Below, one piece after another: positions 1 through 10,900 of a stretch of 64,000 bases of DNA. The stretch is taken from positions 39,634,302 through 39,698,301 of the forward strand of contig NC_088717.1 of the NCBI RefSeq assembly GCF_963576615.1, in the 5' to 3' direction. The position numbers were made by a program, and so were the translations under genes. The first letter of the stretch is position 1, and each line of letters begins with the position of its first letter. Source of the stretch: Watersipora subatra. Its lineage: Eukaryota; Bryozoa; Gymnolaemata; Cheilostomatida; Watersiporidae. The notes beneath the pieces were generated by a model. The model ran no database searches, was not told the DNA's origin, and was given only the letters and a program-made list of their open reading frames with translations.

Positions 1-266
1 GTCATTGGTTTTTATTAGTTGGCCAACCTATTTGTCTGACCAATTGAGGTTCAGAGTAGTCTTACCAATAAGTAAAAAATCGACCTATTGCCAATCTGTA
101 CTTTTCAAGACAATTTCAAAGCATAAAAAATAAATCTAGTAAAATACTGCATACATCGTAAGTGTACAGAACTATGTACGAACTATGTACAGAACTATGT
201 ACAGAACTATTACAGCTGGATATTAAATGGATTAAATAGAGGCACTTGTCAGTGTTTCTTCTCCTT
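1..266. other. non-coding flank with small direct repeat
   Basis: No gene is visible here. A 12-13 bp unit containing AACTATGTACAG is repeated about three times near 168-210, which keeps a short minus-strand frame open by chance. The rest is unremarkable AT-rich sequence leading into the inverted-repeat element that starts at 267. Confidence 0.5.
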
Positions 267-1147
267 AAAGGTTGACTTGCAACAAAATTCACATTACAGT
301 TATTTGGTATCAAAAGATTCACCGTGTCTTACTCTGTTGTGTTGTAAGTGCCAAATATGTGGAAATGTGATTACAAGCTCTTAAAAGCTTAAAAACATAA
401 AGCCGCCGTAGATTGGAATCTCTTTATTTCTCTGTCGTAGTCGTGAAATCTATTTATTGTCTTGTCACGTGATGTTCTCACGTGAATTGAAATGCCAATA
501 AAAAGCTCAATATAAAACTTATCGTAGCACTAGTTTATGACAAACACTTCGGGTTTCACCGAAGACCCCGTATCAAATATAGATGCTCGCTAATTTACAA
601 TTTTGTTTCGGTTTGGTCTAATTGGCAAGTCGTAATCTGATCATGTGGCCCAATTCTTCGCAAATAATTTCTGCTGCACTTTTTGATTATCACAAGTGAC
701 CAACAGGCTCGTCATGATTATCAGACAATGATATGTACTCCTTCAAGCTAAGGCTAAAAAATTAAACGAATTTTTACAGTAAGTTATAAGATATCAGTGC
801 TAAAAGTGACAGGATTACAATGACGATAAAACAGATGCGTAAGAACAATAGACATAGTTTTATTGAATGCGTGAAGTATATTTGTGAAAATATTTCGACG
901 AATAAGGTTGCATGAATGTGTAAACAGAAACCATCTACCACAGCTGCGTCACATTTGAGCCGTTTTGGAAAGAGAATCCAAACTAGGGCAGTCTCGTGTG
1001 GCTGCAATTAACTGTTCATTTTTGAGCTTTTAAGAGCTTGCAATCACATTTCCACATATTTTGCACCTACAACACAACAGAGTAAGACATGGTGAATCTT
1101 TTGTTATCAAATAACTGTAATGTGAATTTTGTTGCAAGTCAACCTTT
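267..1147. mobile_element. foldback-type element with ~120-bp terminal inverted repeats
   Basis: The stretch 267-389 is the reverse complement of about 1023-1147 with only scattered mismatches. Both arms carry AAAGGTTGACTTGCAAC at the outer end and AGCTCTTAAAAGCT at the inner end. The roughly 630-bp centre has no convincing coding sequence; the minus-strand frame at 774-1007 shows no recognisable domain. Long arms around a non-coding core suggest a non-autonomous DNA transposon of foldback or MITE type. I see no clear target duplication. Confidence 0.7.
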
Positions 1148-1689
1148 ACCATACCGTCATACCAAGGTGATAGCTTTTTCAGATGAGTGAATTTTTACAG
1201 TATGCACCTTGTGGTTGTCTATTAGAAAAATATAATTACCATAGATACTCATGTATAAGTTGACTTTCTGGGAAACGATTTAAGGTAAATTTTTTGTTGT
1301 CAACTTATACATTAGTAAGGTTTGTTGACATGTTGCTGCCGAGTCGAATAGAATGTAAATATAAAAAAAACTCCATTATTATACTTGCAATATACACACC
1401 ACGATATTAAGCCTTATAGCAAATACTCATAATAATGGCGTTTCATCATGTAATTGTTAAAATTACTTTCCAAAACTTTTGGCAACAAATATCAATGAAA
1501 ACACAGTATCACCACAAACCGAGCTAACGACAGCACACTCAATCATAATATGGCAGCCGCCATTGTGCTGTACTGCTGCCACCCGGTTTTAAGTTTTACC
1601 CATTATATACTTAGGAAAACGCCAAGTAAAATATTACAATTGTAAACTCTGAATAAAATCTAATGCATGTACATTTAAATAGACCTTGA
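1148..1689. other. intergenic, no gene seen
   Basis: AT-rich sequence with stops in all frames and no recognisable repeat apart from short echoes such as GTGAATTTTTACAGT, which occurs near 1190 and, as a close variant, near 767. Confidence 0.4.
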
Positions 1690-2110
1690 TATACAAATGC
1701 CGCTTGTTACGCACCCGATTGATTTTTTGTTTGTTTATCAGCCGCGGACTAGCAAACATGGGATTAAGAACAAGCGATGCTGTAATTCCTGTTTAGTGAG
1801 CAGTCATTGCATGAATAATACCATAAGGGATTCATCCCAATTATCATCCAATTATTTTGAAAACATCCTTGCCAGCTGCTTTAACAATCTTCCACCTAAT
1901 ATTCCTTCTCTTAGCAGAGAAAGGCATTTTAAACACTATTTGTCAAACTATCCATTCAATTTTAATGGCTAACTGTTGCTTTTTTCCTTTTTTGTTTTTG
2001 TTTTATGTTTTTCAAGTTGTATGGCCCAATTTGAAAAACATTTCTATTTGCAAAATGAAATTATTGCCAATAAATTACTATATATACAACCCAAACTTTA
2101 TTTAAAACAT
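1690..2110 (+). mobile_element. LINE (non-LTR retrotransposon) 3' end remnant
   Basis: Frames here encode the end of a LINE-type reverse transcriptase: residues such as NYFENILASCFNNLP followed by FKHYLSNYPFNFNG and a stop near 1970. The pattern (aromatic residues, 'FNNLP', then a basic helix before the stop) is typical of RT C-termini in CR1/jockey-like elements. The same end recurs at about 10030-10327 with YFANYIDCSFNNV and FFKLYLSNYLFDFID, and both copies share a 3' tail containing GAAATTATTG and CAATAAA. The frame is interrupted, so this is a dead 5'-truncated copy. Confidence 0.6.
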
Positions 2111-2332
2111 GTCAAAGAACTCTATTGTACTAAGTAAAAAACTTTAAATGGTGAAAGCTATGTTTTTAGTCCAAAACAGCAAAAATCGATTCAGATTCAA
2201 TGTAATTATTTGAGAATATTTTGGAATAGCGGACTTATACATGAGTAATACCTACGTATAATAATGAAATTTCTTTTTGAAATGCCTATCAACTTGCACA
2301 TGGCATCAATGTACACTTGATTATATATGGTA

Positions 2333-2730
2333 CTAGCTGTGCTACCCGGCATTGCCCGGGTAATAAAAGAAGTCTTTGGACAGAAAATTGATTTGTATTT
2401 AACATATAACAAAATTTGCCATTCTGACCTTCAAATTACATATCATGAGAGAAGTGTGTCGTGTAGTTGAAATAAATTAAGAGAAAAATAAAAACAAATG
2501 TAAAGGTTGTAAAACTTTGTCAAACAACAGTAACTTTCAAGCTATTAGCCAAGCACATTCCCAATGGAAAATTCTAGTAAGCTGCTTAATAAACTAGGCT
2601 TCTAATGACGGTAAGCTATGGCTTTGCGTCTGCATTGTTGTCCAGCTACAGCTATTCTAATAATAGCTATAGCCAGAATGACAGACAGATATACGACATA
2701 CAGACATACTTTGAGAAATATATATTAGAT
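2333..2730 (+). repeat. dispersed repeat with ACCCGG/CCGGGT hairpin end (copy 1)
   Basis: Begins with AGCTGTGCTACCCGGCATTG and runs to CATACTTTGAGAAATATATA. The ACCCGG...CCGGGT pair can form a short stem at the start. Related copies lie at about 18403-18668 (+), about 25275-25330 (+, short) and 50655-52308 (inverted). No protein-coding potential is seen, so it is probably a non-autonomous element; its class is not clear from the sequence. Confidence 0.65.
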
Positions 2731-3145
2731 TTGTAGAGGATAATGACTTTTTTTTATAAAGTTAGGGCATAGTTTATGATGAACTCTGTACACAAATGAT
2801 TAAAATAAAATACTTTGTTAAACCAGGAAGAGTAACCAATTTTAATGATGTCAAGAGTGCATTTGTTGAAATAAGACGAAATTGTATTTGAAGTATATTG
2901 ATTATTATTCTAAATAAACAATTTTGAAAATGATGAAAGTAAAATTCTATGTCATGCAAAAGAAAAAGTAAGAATACTTGGAGAGGCAGAGAGCTCATTT
3001 AATAAAATGAGTTAAAGTTTTTATGCGGTATATTGGTTATTATTCTAAGTAAATGTTTTTGAAGCTAAACTAGCCTCTTTGAGGTGTGTTCTTGCTAGTT
3101 TTCGTTATCACGTGTATGTAATAATCATACGAATTATGCTTGCAG
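2731..3145. other. possible 5' region of the LRR/EGF gene, no exon resolved
   Basis: This stretch should contain, or lie downstream of, the first exon with the signal peptide of the membrane protein encoded further right. No frame with a start codon, hydrophobic core and correct donor phase could be identified. Confidence 0.3.
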
Positions 3146-4959
3146 ACTTACAATACCTGAAGAAAGGAAGGAAACTTACATTCAGCTACATATTTGATGA
3201 GTTTGCATTAAATATCTGCACTTTGGGAACTTTTTTGACAAACAACGTTGAACAGCGCGAGTTGCTTGTAAGTTTGTTATAAGTGTTCAAATCTCTGTAT
3301 ATTTTCTCTTGATGTACAAATTGCTACATACATACATGTATTACATTAGTATTTATATCTCTGTAGGCTTAGTGATGGTATAGACAATAAAATTAGGTTC
3401 TATTAAAGTAACTTGCAGAAAAGTGCTCTACCATTGTTACTTGGGCTGCAGTGAATTGAGAAAAATTTACATTCTTCTCTAACTCGGTTTTATATCATAT
3501 GATGCTTTTGTAAATTTTAGTTTGATATGAATACACAAGTGATCTGTACACCTTGTGATGCAACATACATGACAAAGTTTGGTAAGCATTATAATGTGCT
3601 GCTTAAAGCTGCAAATTTTCTCTTTTTCCCTATGCTTGTATTTCTCAAAAAAATGTAATTTCTATCAGAAACAAAGTTGTCTCCTCATTCTACTTTTTAG
3701 TACATATTTACCAAAAGTCATCATGTCAAAGAAATGCAAAGCAGTGTGCAATTTTTAGTGATTTGCTAACGGAGCGAATTCTGTGGGAGAGCAAAAAGTT
3801 ATAACTTTTCAACAATACATAAAAGAGTGAACCACTTCTGATCTAGATCTAATGTAGTCCTAATCTAACAATGCTGATACTAAAATTTACATCAAATTTT
3901 CAAGCCCGAAATGCCGCCTATATATAGATTTATTTTTATCTAACACATATTTTTCAAAATAATTCACTCAAAAAATCCTAAATTAATTGTTAAAATAATG
4001 GGGAGACAGCAAGATATATTTTCTATAATTTGGTGTTACCATCATTCAGATACAGTTATCATGACCTCCTGCTGACCCTCTATGAAGAGATATATTAATA
4101 CTGACTGCTTTAAAAAGTTAGTCATCACATCCTAACTGGGCTGATGGCAGCCCTTACTATTCACCAACTCTGTTTATTATGACTCTAATTACACTGAGCA
4201 ACAGCCAAAATGTTTCCAGGCATAATTGAGTTGATTGCTTATAAGTCAAAGCCGCTGAACAAGAATATGATATTTACAGTGGCTCACAGGCACTTACTTT
4301 TAAAATATATATTCTTCTTCAAGACAAGCTAGGTCACATCGTGTTTCTTCGAACTGGAGCATATCATAAGGCTTATGATGTATGTATAGATTCATAGGAG
4401 CTAATGAAATAACCTAGCTTTGTTAAGTGTGTCTCCAAAACGCTGTTCAAGCCATTCAGCATATGCTCTTATGGTACACCTTCTTCAAATAAAATGCCTC
4501 TCAACCCTGTAACAGGGTTCTTTGGTTGGTACTGTTCTACGAATCTGACCTATTTTATCACTAGTATGAGGGTAAGCACAGAACGTAATTGAAGTAAGAA
4601 GTTACTGTGAAACCTCCCTGTGAGTCAATAATGTTGCAGGTGTTCCTTACCTATAAAAGTTGGCTGTGTAATATGTCTGATAATTTTACACATTCAACTT
4701 CCATGGTTTGGAGCAAGTACATACAGCAATATATTTACTGCAGTTTTTAACTATGCTTAATGTTGTTCTATAGCCTCAGAGACAAACAAAAGTTCTCCCT
4801 ACATCAATCAAGTTGCATTCTACACTGACATTTCTCGAGAACCACTTCCATGCAGCGGTAGTAATAGCACTGTGTATGACTACCAACCTAACTGTGAAAT
4901 AGCAGAAAGATTCTACATAGACTTGGAGTTGCTTCCTTTTAGTCATACTTGTTTTAAAG
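3146..4959 (+). CDS. N-terminal extracellular exons of the LRR-EGF protein
   Basis: Three exons upstream of the LRR cap. 3146-3267 reads LQYLKKGRKLTFSYIF onward and ends at CTT/GTAAGT. 3521-3581 contains CTPCDATYM. 4774-4959 contains several Cys and ends FSHTCFK. Phases join 0, 1 and 1 without a frameshift. A start at the ATG at 3137 is possible but would give no signal peptide, so I read the AG at 3144-3145 as an acceptor with at least one further exon upstream. No known domain is recognised. Confidence 0.5.
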
Positions 4960-7900
4960 GTATGGAAAACTCTACCATCTTTTAAAACTTTCCATTTTAT
5001 GAAGCCTTTTCAATACTTGTCTCTGATCTCTTAAATTCACAATTCTCATTTTACTAACCAAACATATCATTATAATAAAAATAAACATAGTGACAGTAAG
5101 TAATGCACTACAGTCATACTTTGACTTACGAGCTTAATGCGTTCTGAGACAGCTAGATGTCAATTTACTCGCATGTTGGTGCAATTTATTTATATATAGA
5201 ACAATTAAATATATATTGATTGGTTTCCATACTCTAAAAAAATGCAAATATAACACTCAAACAAGATATTGTAACAGAAAGAACATGTTGGTTATTGTCC
5301 TAATTTACCACATGCTTTCAAAAAGCAACAAATGAAAAATAATGCAAGGAAACGTGATTAATTAAAATGTAAAATTAAATACATGCAATAGCAGCTAACG
5401 CTAGCATTTGCCAGGAGGGAGAGATAAGTTATCCTTCATTACAACAGTTGACTTTGATAAATTTAGATTTTATCAAAGTCTTAAAAGACGAACTTAGAAG
5501 CGAACCTAAAAGCAAACTTTCATTTTTAACTTAGCGTAATTAAAATTTCTTCAGTGTTCATAGTTTTAATTTTCTCGCAGGTTATCTAGTTTTTCCTTTA
5601 TTTCGCTCTCACGACCAGCCAGCCGTTTTAAGAGAAACTTATCTAAGGACGTTCGCCTTTGTGGCCCTTTCAACATGTTGCAATTAGGATGAATGCAGGT
5701 TTCGTCAGAAGAGATTAATGCACGACCACAAGCCAACTTGTCTGAATGTCTATTTTTATAGTCTTGATAGATAGCACTGGTCTTTTCACATAGCCTCGTT
5801 TCAATTACAATGTCACCAGCCAATTGTTCGTCTTTTATCCAAAGCCTGAGCAGTCTCTCCATCAGCGGCCGTAAAGATCACTGCGCTGTTTAGAAACTAT
5901 GGTTTGCAAACTAAATGCTCTGAATATAATCCTTCTGTTTGAAAATTGTGGATGTATTTCTATCATATTGCTGAGCTAGCTCAATCACGCATACACATTC
6001 AGCATATTTTTCAATAATTTTTCACTTAATATCAATTGTTATCATTCGCTTTTTCTTTGCGTTATCTTTCCTTTTACAGGCAAACTTTCGGTCTAATTCT
6101 AATTCACATAATTCTACACTGAAAATTGCGTACAAAAAACATGGTACAAAAGTAAAACCTGAGCAGTTGAAAAATACAAAGTGATGCTGTTCTCATAAAA
6201 CACCTCCGAAATACTTGGCAACTGACTCACATGCTCGTATCTCAAACATGGCTCGTATGTTAGTGCTAAAACTTGCTTAAAAGGTGGCTCGTATCTGAAG
6301 TTTCTCATATGTTGGGGCACTCGCAAGTTGAAGTATTACTGTCATCATACTACATGATGACAGTAGGTAGTACACTACATGGTGACAATAGGTAGTACAC
6401 TACATGGTGACAGTAGGTAATACACTACATGGTGACAGTAGGTAATACACTACATGGTAACAGTAGGTAATACACTACATGGTGACATTAGGTAATACAC
6501 TACATGGTGACAGTAAATAATACACTGCATGGTGACAGTAGGTAGTACACTACATGGTGATAGTAGGTAGTACACTACATGGTGACAGTAGGTATTACAC
6601 TACATGATAACAGTAGGTAGTACACTACATGGTGACAGTAGGTAATACACTACATGGTGACAGTAGGTAATACACTACATGGTGACAGTAGGTAATACAC
6701 TACATGGTAACAGTAGGTAATACACTACATGGTGACATTAGGTAATACACTACATGGTGACAGTAAATAATACACTGCATGGTGACAGTAGGTAGTACAC
6801 TACATGGTGACAGTAGGTAGTACGCTACATGGTGACAGTAGGTATTACACTACATGATAACAGTAGGTAGTACACTACTTGGTGACAGTAGGTAGTGCAC
6901 TACGTGGTGACAGTAGGTAATACACTACACGGTGACAGTAGGAAATAGTTGATTCCATAATATGCACGACATATAAATTTTTACCGTGATAATAATCTTG
7001 CAAGAAATATTTTAAAAAGTAACAACGTATTACCATAATTCTATCTTTGTTACTAAAACAAGTCGAATAGTTACCATCAATATGCCATTTTAGATTTGCC
7101 AGGTGCATGTATATACTAAAATACTCTTTTAATATTAATAACAAATAAAGCTGAGAACATTAGCAGATAAATCCTTGCTCTGGTGAGATATCTTTCTACC
7201 AGTTCACATTAGCAAACATGATGGTATACTGCCTTCACATATTATTGCAAACACGCTGCTTTTTATCGCTGTAGATCGATATTGTCCTAAGGAGTGCAAC
7301 TGTAATGTCAGTCATCTAGAATGTTCCACAGGCCCTTTAGTGATTAGCCATGAAGACCATCATGAAATCATTGTTCAAAGTAAGTTCCCTTCTCTCATAT
7401 CCACTAGCCTGCTTTTCGATAATCAACCTCTCCTACGAAATTTTATACAAGCATATATAAATGAAGTACGTGTTTTGCCAAATGCTTCATGGAGTTCCTA
7501 ATGTTACTTCGCAATAGTAGGGCTTAGTTGTAACAAATGCAATTAATCTGAAGTAAGCAGTGTTCGCCTGCAGAGAGCAGTAGACAGCAAACAGTGTTTA
7601 TCTGCAGCAAGTAGTGATACCCTTGTTGAGTATGGTTTACCTGGAGAAAGGTTAGTGTCAAAAGTTAGGTATTAGCTTTTATAACACCTGGAGATCATGG
7701 GCTGTAGTTATTGCTGTATAACACTCTGTAGAGATCATTTACAGCATGTAATACATTACTTCATAACACTCTGTAGAGATTAGATACAGTATGTAATACT
7801 TCATAACACTGTGTAGAGATCAGGTACAGTATGTAATACTTCATAACACTCTGTAGAGATCAGGTACATTATCTAATATTTCATAACACTCTGTAGAGAT

Positions 7901-10900
7901 CAGGTACATTATCTAATATTTCATAACACTCTGTAGAGATTAGGTACAGTATCTGATATTTCATAACACTCTGTAGAGATCAGGTACATTATCTAATATT
8001 TCATAACACTCTGTAGAGATTAGGTACAGTATGTAATACTTCATACCACTCTGTAGAAATTAGATACAGTATGTAATGCTTCATAACATTCTGTAGAGAT
8101 AAAATACAGTATGTAATACTCCATAACACTCTGTAGAGATCAGGTACATTATCTAATATTTCATAACACTCTGTAGAAATTAGGTACATTATCTAATATT
8201 TCATAACACTCTGTAGAGATTAGGTACAGTATCTAATATTTCATAACACTCTGTAAAGATCAGGTACATTATTTAATATTTCATAACACTCTGTAGAGAT
8301 TAGGTACAGTATGTAATACTTTATACCACTCTGTAGAAATTAGATACAGTATGTAATGCTTTATAACATTCTGTAGAGATAAGATACAGTATGTAATACT
8401 CTATAACACTCTGTAGAGCTCAGGTACATTATCTAATACTTCATAACACTCTGTAGAGATCAGGTACAGTATGTAATACTTCATAACATTCTGTAGAGAT
8501 CAAGTACATTTGTTGGAAGTTATTTTTGTTTATGGTACCATACTTGCTCAAATTTTAAATTATGTGTTAATTTTTTAAATAATTTTTGGTTATAAAAGAG
8601 TGATAAAGAGACTCAACTGATCAGCAATGCTCTTACAGAGCTTAGAATTGTGATTACAGTAGCCCACCGCCATACGACATTAATTCTTTCCAGTTTCTTT
8701 ATATATGAACTGTCCATATTAAAAATTAGTAACAAAATAATATGTTAACCTTAGTAACTATAGTTACCTACAGTAACTTTAGTGTGAAGTATTTAGTGGT
8801 TATGGCCTGCTTATGAATATGGTTATGATTCTTTTTCCTTTAATGTCGTTATCAATCATAGGACCTATGGCTAACGAATTAAAGTTATATATGTAGATAT
8901 ATAGTTATATACATATGATGAATTGAGTTTTAGAATAAACATTATATTAAACGCTAAAAAGCACCATAAATCTTTGTGTTCACTTCAATCTTTTGCGTTT
9001 ACAAAACGCAAAGAATACTGAACTGAGAGAGAGAACTCAAGCATTGTATCTCTTTCAGGCGTTGTGGTAGGGATTTCGATGAATAGCATATCAGTGTATT
9101 CGTTATTGCGGCGTATAGAGCACACTACCTCTAAATTTGAAAATCAAGGGAAATTTATGTTGATGTCGTATGGCGAAAGTATGCCGTATAGAGAGGATGA
9201 AAAAAATGCATTCCACATTGTAAGACAAGAAATATGACAAAACAAGGACGTCGTATCCCAAAAGTGTACTGTACATCTAATTACACTAAATAAAATTTTT
9301 TTTCTGCTGGTTAGCACTACTTGCTGTAGATAACCCCTGTGTTTTGTATTGTATAACTGCTTGTTAGCGGACAGTAATATACATATGACAGACATGCACT
9401 ACTTGCTGTAGATTATGAATACCCGCTGTAGATTATGACTATTGGTTCTTGGAGAAGGTACAAGATGGATATCTTAGGAATCTTACCTTCCACAGCGGCC
9501 ATCAACAATTCTTGCTTGGTCCTCTATCAATCAAGGTTCTCGCAATGGAAGCATTACATGTAAGTTCAAGTTAGGGCGAACTTTCAACGTAGCATATGAA
9601 AAAGCCTGAGTTTTAGTTAGTAGATATTGCCTTACTTAGCCTCAATTATGAAAGTTATTAAACTGTTTGCGATATAACCAAAAAGCTACCTTTGATAGCC
9701 TTTGTTCCTGAGTTGGTCTGCTCTGTACCAAATAGCCAAATAGCTATCTGCATTTGCCTTGGTTTCTTCTTACCAACTTGACGCACCGGTTGCTGTGTAG
9801 TCAGTAAGCAACACCTCCTGGAAGGTTAGTTAAACTACAATGAAAATCAATTCTATGCAAAAAAGAGTATTCCGACGATGTGTAAATTTATATCGTATTC
9901 CAGCAAATCTTATTTCAACGAATGGTTTTTCCAATTTTTTGTATCTTCTTACTCTGCCTATGCTAAATGTTAATTTTACCTCCATTATAGGCTTCAGTAT
10001 TTTTCTTGGTTGGTGCAACTTTCTATGACAAATATGGGTTTTCAACTCATTTCAGTTTACGTGTTACGAACAAATTGTATACAACCTTGGGCAATTATTT
10101 TGCAAATTATATTGACTGCTCCTTCAACAATGTTTCACATAATATTTATCTTATTAATAGAAAAAGGTTTTTTAAACTGTATTTGTCAAACTATTTATTT
10201 GATTTTATTGACTAACTATTGCCCTTTTTTGTTTTTTATTTTATGATTCTTGCATGACATAACTGCATGATTTTGAAGTAATTTCCGTTTGAAGTGAAAT
10301 TATTGTCAATAAAGTAATTCTCATGCAGATGGTAGAGCGCAATGCTTTTGATGGTTTTGAGGATGTCATCACAAGTCTAGAGATCTATCAGAATACATTA
10401 CTTAAAAACCTACCAGGAGGTCTACTCAGGCAGCTCAAGAATGTAATAACTGTAAACATCACCTATAACTCAATCACCTCTCTACAATTCTTAGAAGGTA
10501 AGGCTGCCACTACAACTATTTCGCATTGGACCTTGCATGGTAGGAATGTAATATTTATTCTTCGTGTTTCAGGGCTTGAGTTGTGTGTTTAGTAGTTATA
10601 AAAACTGTCAAAGTATTAGTTTTACACGGCTCAAGGCTTATTTTTGGTACAGCCATTGGCAGCATTTTTTACAAGAAACAATAAAACCAAACAATATGTT
10701 TGTTATATATTCCATTCTCTAAAAATATTTTATTAAGTTTTCTAACTCTATATCAGTTATCCCTATCTACGTATTACACAAATAAAAACACAGCTTTTTG
10801 TTTTTCCTTCATAGTGGAGTTACGCTTTTTCTAAAAGGTATAGCTAACAGCAATTCTCTGAATTGTTTCAGTAGCTTGCTTATGATTTACAAAGTCCCAG

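Noticed and set aside
774..1007. 77-residue minus-strand hydrophobic frame
   Set aside because: It lies inside the inverted-repeat element and has no supporting signal; hydrophobicity follows from AT-rich composition.
5566..5862. Host gene encoding a 98-residue protein
   Set aside because: It is a pogo/Tigger transposase fragment bounded by inverted repeats.
8001..8189. Minus-strand 62-residue frame
   Set aside because: It is a translation of the 40-bp repeat unit.
6345..8515. Possible CRISPR-like regular repeats
   Set aside because: Repeats are head-to-tail without unique spacers and lie in introns of an animal gene.
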